Of a DNA stretch of 9,109 nt, positions 1 through 5,184 are shown in pieces (positions within the stretch are counted from its first letter, which is position 1; each line of letters opens with the position of its first letter). Under the pieces are notes generated by a model. The model saw nothing but the letters and a program-made list of their open reading frames with translations, was not told where the DNA came from and ran no database searches. Source of the stretch: UKL13-2 sp043793345 (GTDB lineage: Bacteria > Pseudomonadota > Gammaproteobacteria > Burkholderiales > Usitatibacteraceae); contig JAYVXF010000016.1 of assembly GCA_043793345.1 (NCBI GenBank), forward strand, positions 1-9,109, in the 5' to 3' direction. The translations under genes were made by a program, and so were the position numbers.

Positions 1-1
1 G

Positions 2-976
2 CTCGATGATTCCCGACCGAAAGAAGCGCTGACCTATCTGGAAGAATCGCGCACGATATTCATTAAGTTGCTTCCGGCCCAGCCGGAACTGGCGTTTGAA
101 ATTGCGCATGCTGACGGCTGGATGTCGTTGGCACACGAAAGAATGGGCGCTTACGAGCAAGCCATTGAAAGTCAGCGCGCCAAGCAGGCGATGTTTAAAA
201 GCGTGCCCGATGCGGGCAAGAACCAGCAGGTTCAGCGCGGCTTGCAGAACGCCGAACGCGAAATTAGCCGGGTGGAATTAGCGCGCGGTCGGTTGGACGT
301 TGCGGAAACGCATGCGCTGGCCTCGGTCGCACTCGCCGAAAAAAGGACAGAGGCGGATCCGAGCAACTTGTTCTGGCTGGGTGAAAGCGGGGTAGCGCGA
401 CTGCTACTCGCAGAAGTACAACTGGCGCTGGGCAACAGCATGGCAGCCCGCGAAGGCATTGCGCGCACCCGTACCGATATCGCACGCCTGCTCGTGAGCG
501 ACGCCACAAAAATTGTGTGGCACGTCGGGCTAAACGGTTCCGCACTCGCACTCGCCGCACAGACAGGCGAAAACAATGAAGCAATATTAGTCGGGCAGTT
601 AAAAGCCTATGTGGAAAAAACGCGTGGCTTGGTTAAAGCTGGCAAGAACTTACCGCCTGGACAGGTGATGGCTGCTGCCAGTGCCGAATTCCAACTGGCT
701 CGCTTACTGGATCAAAAAGGGCAGCAGGATGAAGCCGCTGGGCATTGGCACGGCGTCGTTGAAAGCCTTGCGCCATTTCAGCAGGAATCGAATTTTCATT
801 TGCTCACACTATTGGCACGCGCCAGATTGGCGCTGGGCGAACGTGATGCCGCAGAGGAATTGGCACGTCGCATCGAAGCATCGGCTTACCGGCACCCCAA
901 TTATGCCGACCTCGTAAACGAGATGGCGCGCGGGAAGGGGCTCGTCCCATTGTCAATCAACAGGAGCAAGCCATGA
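2..976 (+). CDS. TPR-repeat protein, C-terminal part (5' end outside window)
   Basis: The frame is open from the left edge (first full codon at base 2) to a TGA at 974-976, so about 324 C-terminal residues are visible. The TTG at 68 is not a convincing start because coding-like sequence continues upstream. The protein is alpha-helical with several degenerate tetratricopeptide units. One is around bases 110-215 (WMSLAHERMGAYEQAI), and others are near 250-350 (RVELARGRLDVAETHA), 380-480 (LLLAEVQLALGNSMAARE), 690-780 and 800-880 (ARARLALGERDAAEELA). The spacing and the 'ADPSN' turn between units resemble TPR tails of large bacterial signalling or conflict proteins (kinase-, TIR- or caspase-like N-termini). 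The N-terminal domain is not visible, so the activity is unknown. TPRs act as protein-protein scaffolds. No signal peptide or membrane segment is seen. The stop overlaps the next start (ATGA), implying coupled translation with the 115-aa protein. Confident as a TPR protein; overall function unassigned. Confidence 0.8.
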   Translation, partial: LDDSRPKEALTYLEESRTIFIKLLPAQPELAFEIAHADGWMSLAHERMGAYEQAIESQRAKQAMFKSVPDAGKNQQVQRGLQNAEREISRVELARGRLDVAETHALASVALAEKRTEADPSNLFWLGESGVARLLLAEVQLALGNSMAAREGIARTRTDIARLLVSDATKIVWHVGLNGSALALAAQTGENNEAILVGQLKAYVEKTRGLVKAGKNLPPGQVMAAASAEFQLARLLDQKGQQDEAAGHWHGVVESLAPFQQESNFHLLTLLARARLALGERDAAEELARRIEASAYRHPNYADLVNEMARGKGLVPLSINRSKP

Positions 977-1320
977 GTCATGAAGCCAGCGTCACCATCA
1001 CAAATCCAAACGGCACAGGAAACGTTGTCGCAGTGAGTATCGCCACACTCAAGCCAAAAGGGCCAAAGAAAATGGTGTGGACCGTTGACACAACGGGTTG
1101 GGAATTTGCCACCGATGGAATCACCATCGCAAACAACAACACCAGCCAATTCACCGACCCGCAGCGTTATGGCAACAACCAAAAGTTTTCCTGGGACGAC
1201 GCCAACAGGGACACCCTGCAATACAAATATACGATCTGGGTACAACCGGCTGGGCAACCAACATTGGGCGCGAGTCTGGATCCTTTCATCCAAAATGGCG
1301 AGATTAGCCCCCGAAATTGA
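973..1320 (+). CDS. Small beta-rich protein of unknown function, coupled to the TPR gene
   Basis: A 115-residue ORF starts at ATG 973, which overlaps the upstream TGA as ATGA. An AGGAG Shine-Dalgarno lies at 962-966, six bases before the start, so both translation and coupling are well supported. The composition is polar, with alternating hydrophobic residues: VTITNPNG near the start, VVAVSIATLKPKGPKKMVWTVD at about 18-39, then WEFATDGITI, FSWDD, YKYTIWV and LDPFIQNG at the end. This pattern suggests a small beta-sandwich. It loosely recalls short cupredoxin-like or Ig-like bacterial proteins that share a 'W.F...GI.I' strand and a terminal 'LDP.I.NG', but without the His/Cys metal ligands of a true cupredoxin. 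That resemblance is from memory and unverified. There is no signal peptide or transmembrane segment. As partner of the TPR protein it could be a ligand or accessory subunit; this is inference. Function unknown. Confidence 0.75.
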   Translation: MSHEASVTITNPNGTGNVVAVSIATLKPKGPKKMVWTVDTTGWEFATDGITIANNNTSQFTDPQRYGNNQKFSWDDANRDTLQYKYTIWVQPAGQPTLGASLDPFIQNGEISPRN

Positions 1321-1321
1321 T

Positions 1322-1543
1322 TGGTCGTGGATCTCAATAGCCGGTTTGCGTTACCGTTTGGCGATCGTGCAGGAAAAGTAGGGACAGCATGAAGCGGCCA
1401 TCGCCGAGACGATAAACGAGAAAGCGGATTGGGCACGATGGAACGCGTTGGCGATCCGGCATTTTCTCGGCGGCGAGATCGCCGCACCGGATCGCGCGAT
1501 GTTTGGACGTTATTCGCCACAGGGAAAAAAAGTGAAACTCTAG
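1322..1543 (+). pseudogene. Remnant of the C-terminal end of a TPR-like protein, with internal amber stop
   Basis: Immediately after the 115-aa gene, one frame reads GLRYRLAIVQEK, then TAG (1379-1381), then GQHEAAIAETINEKADWARW and onward to a TAG at 1541-1543. With the stop read as Leu (TTG or CTG changed to TAG), 'RYRLAIVQEK-L-GQHEAAIAET' matches the helix-turn-helix pattern of a TPR unit (L..A...LG..EAAI). The rest (HFLGGEIAAPDR..FGRYSPQGKKVKL) looks like a genuine C-terminus rather than random translation. No start codon or Shine-Dalgarno precedes it, and its left boundary abuts the intact upstream gene. It is therefore most simply a decayed tail left by deletion or recombination of a second TPR gene. 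The alternative is a chance open frame; the good TPR fit across the stop argues against that, but no alignment was run. Confidence 0.5.
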
Positions 1544-1550
1544 TATTGGA

Positions 1551-1584
1551 GCGGTTTTCGGAGGTAAAAATCTCCGAACGCCGC
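1551..1584 (+). terminator. Hairpin after the TPR-tail remnant, possible terminator
   Basis: TTCGGAG (1557-1563) pairs with CTCCGAA (1572-1578) around an 8-base AT-rich loop. It is extended by GCGG (1551-1554) pairing with CCGC (1581-1584) across a small bulge. It sits eight bases after the TAG of the pseudogene remnant, where a terminator for the rightward operon is expected. There is no clear T-tract on the plus strand after the stem, so an intrinsic terminator is uncertain. It may only stabilise an mRNA 3' end. Confidence 0.3.
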
Positions 1585-1627
1585 GCCAGTGCTGGTGTTT
1601 GATGCCAAAAAAACATCACAAAAAAAT

Positions 1628-1713
1628 CACTGTCATTTCGACCGTAGGGAGAAATCTGCTGTTCCTTTTAAGCGACGAAAAACAGATTTCTCCCTTCGGT
1701 CGAAATGACAGTG
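1628..1713. repeat. 31-bp inverted repeat (palindromic REP/MITE-like element)
   Basis: The arm at 1628-1658 (starting CACTGTCATTTCGACCG) is the reverse complement of the arm at 1683-1713, with one mismatch in 31 positions (T at 1645 in place of A). The spacer is 24 bases (1659-1682). From memory, the core TGTCATTTCGACCG.AGGGAGAAATCT resembles dispersed palindromic repeats found between genes of many bacteria. It lies between the ends of two convergent transcription units: the plus-strand TPR region and the minus-strand SLOG gene. It would form a stable hairpin in either transcript and may act as a bidirectional 3' end or transcriptional insulator. It encodes no protein, and no target-site duplication is obvious. 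Confidence 0.85.
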
Positions 1714-1776
1714 TGTAGTTTCACAAACGCTCCATCAACGCGCGTTCACCGTGACGTCATCACCGCGCCGTAAGTC

Positions 1777-3687
1777 TTACCCCGGCAACGCCAACGGCCT
1801 CGCCTGATACGTCGTCCGCCAATGCTCAATGTCGGCCAGCATGATGTCGGCGAGCCGTCGCAGTCGTGCTGTGAGCCGGGTGTAATCGAGCGGATCAACG
1901 TTGAGTGCGCGCTTGAGTCGTTCCAGTCGCGCGACGGTGACCAGCGAGCGATCAGCAACCCGCGCGAAGTCACCCTGCATGCGAATGCCATAAAACGCCG
2001 CGCCTACTGCGGGCATCGCGGCCGTCAAGGCCGTCACGATTTCGGTCAAGCCCACGCTGCCGCCAAAATTCATCGGCACACCGGCGAGCCTGCAAACAAT
2101 CCACGCGGCACAGGCGACGATGGTGGCACCAAATAAAAATTCGCCATGGTTATGCAGGCGATGCTCAAGCCTATGCATGCGTTTGGCATTGGCGCGATGG
2201 TAGGCAATCTGGTCGTCAACCAGAGTTCTCGCCGCCGCATGCACGCGTGACAGATAGGCATCATCGGCCGTCGCGTGTGGCAGCCCGAGCTCACGCGCAG
2301 TGGCGCGTGCAAGCCAGTGTACCCAGCCTGGCAGCGCGCCAACATCGGCACCCGCGCTCGCACGCAAGTTGAGATTGCCCAAGGCACTCGTCATCGCCAG
2401 TGAGCGCAGTTGCTCGGCCAGATGCCGGTAATCCATCCAGCACTCGTGCCAGCCCGCACGGATGCCGGCGCGGGTGTTGATGAAGATGAGAAAAATGACC
2501 GCGAGCTCGGTAGTGGTCACAAGCAGTTTGTAGGCGGGGAACAGCGGGCCCGACAGCGCCAGCAAAACCGCAATCGCTGCGAGCCCAAAATTGGCGACGA
2601 AGCCCGAGCGAAAAATCTGCGCAAAATACGCGGCAGCCGAATCGGCAACACCGAATCGTGCGATCAGTTTTTTCACCAGCGCCTGTCCATAATTTCCCAC
2701 GTGCGCCACGTGCTCGAGTTGCGCCGCCAACGCTGCCGCGCACGATTCAGCAGACGCGGGCCGTATGTCGGCTACGCTGAATTTGCGGGTACCGGTGACG
2801 GCGAGCAACAGCGGATAAGGTAGCGCCGGGGTGCGCGCGCGCGAACGTTCTTTGTAAAATCGCGCCAGCATGCGGCGGTCAACCGGATTATCCGGCGGCG
2901 CGCAAAGCGCTGCGACCACCGAGGCCAGGGCAATCGCCACATCCGCGCGCGGGACGTTATCAATCGTCGGCTGCTCAAGCTCGACGTCATTGAGACCCGA
3001 CCAATACAATATCGGCGCGCTGCCGGTGACACTGTCGGCAGCGCTGCGCGGCGTGCTGATGTGGATCACCGGGATGTGCCGTGCGATTGCTTCCGCGACC
3101 ACCCGTGCTGTGCCGCCACGCCCGCGACCGACATCGCCGTCCCACAACGCGAGCAATACATCCACCTGATCGAGCATCACCTTTCCAACCGCTTCATAGG
3201 CGGCATCGGCATCTGCGCGCGCACCGGCGAGCGCAAACGTGGCCGAGGCGCGCGCGAGCAGCGTCTCAAAGCACGCGCGATGCTCGCCCTCGGTAAAATC
3301 CCGCGCATACTCGTCGCGATCAAACGGCAGGCACGCATCGAGCCGCCAGCCCGTCGACAGCGCCGCCTCGGCAGCGATCGTGTCGGCACCATCAGCGAGT
3401 GCCGAAACCAAACGCAGCGTTGGCGTCGTCGTGGCGAAATGCAAGGGATGAAGCGCCGCCACGCCATCGAGCGCGGTGTCCACGCGCACCAGTAAGCCGG
3501 TGACGGTTTCCCGCAGCGTTGCAATGTCCGCTGTGTGCAGCCGCGCCGAACGATGCCCGGTGATGCCAACCGCCAAACAGAGGTCGGGTTTGAAACCGGC
3601 TTGTCCTGCTGACGCTAACGCTAACGCTGATTCGTGGCTCATGTTTGGAGGATCGTTGTGAACGCTCGGGGAATGGCTAATCGCCAC
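1777..3687 (-). CDS. SLOG-domain protein with C-terminal SLATT-like transmembrane hairpins; putative nucleotide-activated membrane effector
   Basis: The protein has 636 residues from a GTG at 3687; an ATG at 3642 (residue 16) is an equally plausible start, as neither has a clear Shine-Dalgarno. Residues about 35-215 form a SLOG-type Rossmann-like domain. Visible features are the strand-loop LAVGITGHR (38-46), VSALADGADTIAAEAAL (94-110), LPFDRDEYARDF (120-131) and LLALWDG.VGRGRGGTARVV (178-197), the expected nucleotide-binding signature. Residues about 363-404 form a two-helix membrane hairpin followed by the amphipathic WHECWMDYRHLAEQLR (413-428). A second hairpin (about 515-533 and 545-567) is followed by GIRMQGDFARVADRS and a helical tail. 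The WH..W.DYR.LAE.LR and IR.QG.F motifs recall SLATT/DUF4231-like 2TM domains, which Burroughs and colleagues predicted to be pore-forming effectors gated by SLOG ligand sensing. SLOG assignment is strong; SLATT assignment and a defence role are inference. No nucleotide cyclase is visible nearby. GC is higher than in the flanking operon. Confidence 0.8.
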   Translation of the reverse strand: MAISHSPSVHNDPPNMSHESALALASAGQAGFKPDLCLAVGITGHRSARLHTADIATLRETVTGLLVRVDTALDGVAALHPLHFATTTPTLRLVSALADGADTIAAEAALSTGWRLDACLPFDRDEYARDFTEGEHRACFETLLARASATFALAGARADADAAYEAVGKVMLDQVDVLLALWDGDVGRGRGGTARVVAEAIARHIPVIHISTPRSAADSVTGSAPILYWSGLNDVELEQPTIDNVPRADVAIALASVVAALCAPPDNPVDRRMLARFYKERSRARTPALPYPLLLAVTGTRKFSVADIRPASAESCAAALAAQLEHVAHVGNYGQALVKKLIARFGVADSAAAYFAQIFRSGFVANFGLAAIAVLLALSGPLFPAYKLLVTTTELAVIFLIFINTRAGIRAGWHECWMDYRHLAEQLRSLAMTSALGNLNLRASAGADVGALPGWVHWLARATARELGLPHATADDAYLSRVHAAARTLVDDQIAYHRANAKRMHRLEHRLHNHGEFLFGATIVACAAWIVCRLAGVPMNFGGSVGLTEIVTALTAAMPAVGAAFYGIRMQGDFARVADRSLVTVARLERLKRALNVDPLDYTRLTARLRRLADIMLADIEHWRTTYQARPLALPG

Positions 3688-3774
3688 GGGTGTGGAAACA
3701 ATTTGAACATATTAAATTGCCAACGCAAAAATATTTTGGAGCCGTGAGTTTAGTGCGTCGTTCGACGAGAGACA

Positions 3775-3823
3775 CTGGGTTCCCGCCCGGCGCAACGCTT
3801 GTGGTTGCACGCGGCAATGACGG
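3775..3823. repeat. Degenerate dRS3-like palindromic repeat
   Basis: The sequence CTGGGTTCCCGCC at the left end and GCGGCAATGACGG at the right end look like a diverged copy of the CTGGATTCCCGCC...GGCGGGAATGACG palindrome found about 100 bases further on. Between them is an imperfect hairpin built on GCAAC/GTTGC. It is recognised only by eye, and its arms no longer pair perfectly. No gene is present in this stretch. Confidence 0.4.
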
Positions 3824-3837
3824 CGCGATTATTAGTC

Positions 3838-4002
3838 TATTACACGGCAGTCAGAAATATTGACGACAATATTCAGCTTGCACCGTCATTCCCGCGAAGG
3901 CGGGAATCCAAGTTTGCCTTCATTACCTTGGATTCCCGCCTTCGCGGGAATGACGAACCCTGATTTAAAACTGTCGCCAGTATTTCTGACTGCTTCGTAA
4001 TA
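3838..4002. repeat. Nested MITE-like palindromic element, about 165 bp
   Basis: The outer arms are symmetric about position 3920. TATTAC (3838-3843) pairs with GTAATA (3997-4002), GCAGTCAGAAATA (3847-3859) pairs perfectly with TATTTCTGACTGC (3981-3993), and the match continues imperfectly inward (TTGACGACA against TGTCGCCAG). Inside them lies a second, nearly perfect palindrome at 3884-3955. The whole is a non-coding, nested inverted-repeat element of MITE-like size, located between the SLOG gene's 5' end and the comEA-like gene's terminator. No transposase is seen, so any movement would need a partner in trans. Confidence 0.7.
3884..3955. repeat. Paired dRS3-like repeats in inverted orientation
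   Basis: The arm at 3884-3912 is the exact reverse complement of the arm at 3927-3955 around a 14-base spacer. Each arm itself contains ATTCCC-N8-GGGAAT (N8 = GCGAAGGC in the left arm, GCCTTCGC in the right). This is the form described for dRS3 repeats of Neisseria, and similar intergenic repeats occur in other beta- and gammaproteobacteria. Translated, it gives the familiar artefact peptides FPRRRESK and LDSRLRGND, so ORFs crossing it are not genes. Confidence 0.85.
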
Positions 4003-4036
4003 TAGAAATCGAATGACACTGCAAAACCTCCAAACG

Positions 4037-4075
4037 AAAAAAAGCCCCGCGATACTTGCGGGGCTTTTTCTTTTT
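4037..4075 (-). terminator. Intrinsic (Rho-independent) terminator of the comEA-like gene
   Basis: GCCCCGC (4044-4050) and GCGGGGC (4058-4064) form a seven-pair GC stem with a 7-base loop. Flanking A and T runs (seven A at 4037-4043, five T at 4065-4069) extend it. On the minus strand the stem is followed by a run of seven T. It lies about 30-55 bases downstream of the comEA-like stop codon. The symmetry could also allow termination from the plus strand, shielding the gene from the accessory side. Confidence 0.9.
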
Positions 4076-4092
4076 CGAACGGTGCAACCGAA

Positions 4093-4782
4093 TTATTTCT
4101 TCGGTGCATCAGACTTGGCGTCTGCTTTTGCGTCGTCTTTTTTCATTGGCTTGTCAGACATTTTGCTGTCTACAGCTTTTGCCGCTTTTGCTTTTTTGGC
4201 TTCAGCAGCTTTGGTGGCTTTGTCAGCTTTCTCTGCGGCAGCGGCTTCGGCTTTGGCTTTCTTGGCTTCAGCGCGAGCGGCTTTCTTTTCGGCTGCCGTA
4301 TCCATCTTGGCTGGCGCGGCTTCTTTCAAGTCAGCTTTTTTAGCGTCGGCGGCCATGGCTTTGTCGGTCTTCTTGGCAGGCATCGCGTCTTTCGCAGCGG
4401 CAGCAACGGGTGCGGCAGCAGCGGCTACGGGTGCAGCAGCTTTTGCAGGTGCGGCGGCTGGCGTTGTTGTGGCAGGCGCGGCGGCAGCTGGTTTGGCTTC
4501 AGCTTTCTTGTCGACAACGGCGGTGGTCTTGCCGGTCAGGGTTGCATCAGCGCCCATCGCTTTCAGGGTGCCTTCACCGATACCAGGAACCTTATCGACA
4601 TCAGCCATTGTTTTGAATGGGCCGTTCTTGGTGCGAAAGTCGATGATGGCTTGCGCTTTGACTTCGCCAATGCCTTTTAAGGACATCAGTTCGTCTTTGG
4701 TTGCGGTGTTCACGTTCACAGCAGCGAACGCGATTGAGATCGACGCAAAAAACGCGGCGACAGTGGCGAGGATTTTCTTCAT
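4093..4782 (-). CDS. comEA: ComEA-family helix-hairpin-helix DNA-binding protein with long Ala/Lys-rich C-terminal tail
   Basis: The start is ATG 4782, giving 229 residues. GGAG at 4788-4791 lies five bases upstream, and the protein then opens with a signal peptide (MKKILATVAAFFASISIAFA, likely cut after residue 20). An upstream in-frame ATG at 4848 would put 22 residues before the signal peptide and is rejected. Residues 22-80 are a ComEA-type domain: VNVNTATKDEL, then two helix-hairpin-helix hairpins, LKGIGEVKAQAI (35-46) and VPGIGEGTLKAM (65-76), which bind DNA backbone. ComEA is the periplasmic DNA receptor in natural transformation. From about residue 90 to the end, the protein is almost entirely Ala, Lys, Pro, Asp and Glu, similar in style to histone-H1-like or AlgP tails. 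Many ComEA homologues in related bacteria stop near 100 residues, so this extension more than doubles the protein. A competence role is plausible but unproven, and a general periplasmic DNA-binding role is possible. Confidence 0.85.
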   Translation of the reverse strand: MKKILATVAAFFASISIAFAAVNVNTATKDELMSLKGIGEVKAQAIIDFRTKNGPFKTMADVDKVPGIGEGTLKAMGADATLTGKTTAVVDKKAEAKPAAAAPATTTPAAAPAKAAAPVAAAAAPVAAAAKDAMPAKKTDKAMAADAKKADLKEAAPAKMDTAAEKKAARAEAKKAKAEAAAAEKADKATKAAEAKKAKAAKAVDSKMSDKPMKKDDAKADAKSDAPKK

Positions 4783-4787
4783 AAGTA

Positions 4788-4791
4788 CTCC
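4788..4791 (-). promoter_or_regulatory. Shine-Dalgarno fixing the comEA-like start
   Basis: GGAG on the minus strand, five bases before ATG 4782. It decides between this start and the upstream in-frame ATG at 4848. The GGAG is part of a four-codon mini-ORF (ATG at 4793, Met-Glu-Tyr-Leu) whose TGA overlaps the real ATG. Confidence 0.7.
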
Positions 4792-4860
4792 ATGAGTGAG
4801 TGAGATAAAAACATGCTTTGCCCCGACTGCCTCGCCTCGTGGTGACAAGCGCGTGCTTCG

Positions 4861-4909
4861 GTGCGGTTCTTTTTTCGCTGATCGTTACAACCCGTTACAC
4901 GAACCGCAC
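4861..4909. other. Nine-base-pair stem with a 31-base loop in the comEA-like leader
   Basis: GTGCGGTTC (4861-4869) is perfectly complementary to GAACCGCAC (4901-4909). If the comEA-like gene is transcribed from the promoter proposed near 5100, this stem is in its 5' leader. The minus-strand loop contains two GTAAC copies (GTAACGGGTTGTAAC). No known riboswitch or protein-binding site is recognised. The long loop makes the structure only moderately stable. Confidence 0.3.
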
Positions 4910-5045
4910 TGGCTAAAACGAGCACTGGCTGAAGTGGTTGACATGGTTGACGCTGATGGCAGTGGGCAGAGATATTTTTCTCCTTGGCTGCAACAGCGTG
5001 GCAGAAATAAATGCTGCTCCCCGACTGCGCAAAAACATTCGCCGC

Positions 5046-5079
5046 ATTTGCATTTGGGGAGCTCCCGCCAAACGCAAAT
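5046..5079. other. Strong hairpin at the proposed 5' end of the comEA-like transcript, or 3' of hldD
   Basis: ATTTGCATTTGG (5046-5057) pairs with CCAAACGCAAAT (5068-5079) with a single mismatch. The loop region contains the palindrome GGGAGCTCCC. On the minus strand it is about 105 bases past the hldD stop and is followed by GCGGCGAATGTTTTTGC, a delayed and interrupted T-run, so it could be a weak terminator of the heptose operon. It also begins roughly ten bases after the expected start point of the promoter at 5095-5123, so it could instead be a 5' stabilising or regulatory hairpin. Confidence 0.4.
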
Positions 5080-5094
5080 CCAACGAACTGCATG

Positions 5095-5123
5095 ATTATA
5101 TGCAAGTTTTTGCCGAAAAGCCA
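5095..5123 (-). promoter_or_regulatory. Candidate sigma-70 promoter for the comEA-like gene
   Basis: The minus strand carries an exact TATAAT at 5100-5095. A weak -35 (TGGCTT, 5123-5118) lies 17 bases upstream. Transcription would start near 5088, giving a leader of about 300 bases before the comEA-like ATG. The -10 is perfect but the -35 is poor, and AT-rich sequence can give chance matches. It would uncouple the comEA-like gene from the heptose operon. Confidence 0.35.
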
Positions 5124-5184
5124 GCGCGGTAAACAGGCATTAATTGGCGGCTTGTCGAGTCGCCGGTGCAGAAAAGCGAGCGGT

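Noticed and set aside
2773..2811. Second 'LAVTGTRKFS' motif in the SLOG protein (residues 295-304), resembling the first LAVGITGHR.
   Set aside because: It is not followed by the ADGAD or GRGGTA motifs needed for a second SLOG domain; it is treated as part of the linker region.
1628..3955. Several palindromic repeats considered as a possible CRISPR array.
   Set aside because: The repeats are inverted pairs of different sequence families, not regularly spaced direct repeats, and no cas gene is present.
3873..4109. Minus-strand 78-codon ORF containing SFPRRRESK and LDSRLRGND.
   Set aside because: These peptides are the well-known artefact of translating the dRS3-like palindrome; the frame also runs through the comEA-like terminator and has no ribosome site.
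4013..4795. Plus-strand 260-codon ORF rich in Ala, Phe and Leu, resembling a membrane protein.
   Set aside because: It is the antisense shadow of the Ala/Lys-rich comEA-like tail; low-complexity codons keep the opposite frame open, and it begins inside the terminator region.
4783..4848. Longer comEA-like start at 4848.
   Set aside because: It would place 22 residues ahead of an obvious signal peptide and lacks the GGAG found five bases before ATG 4782.
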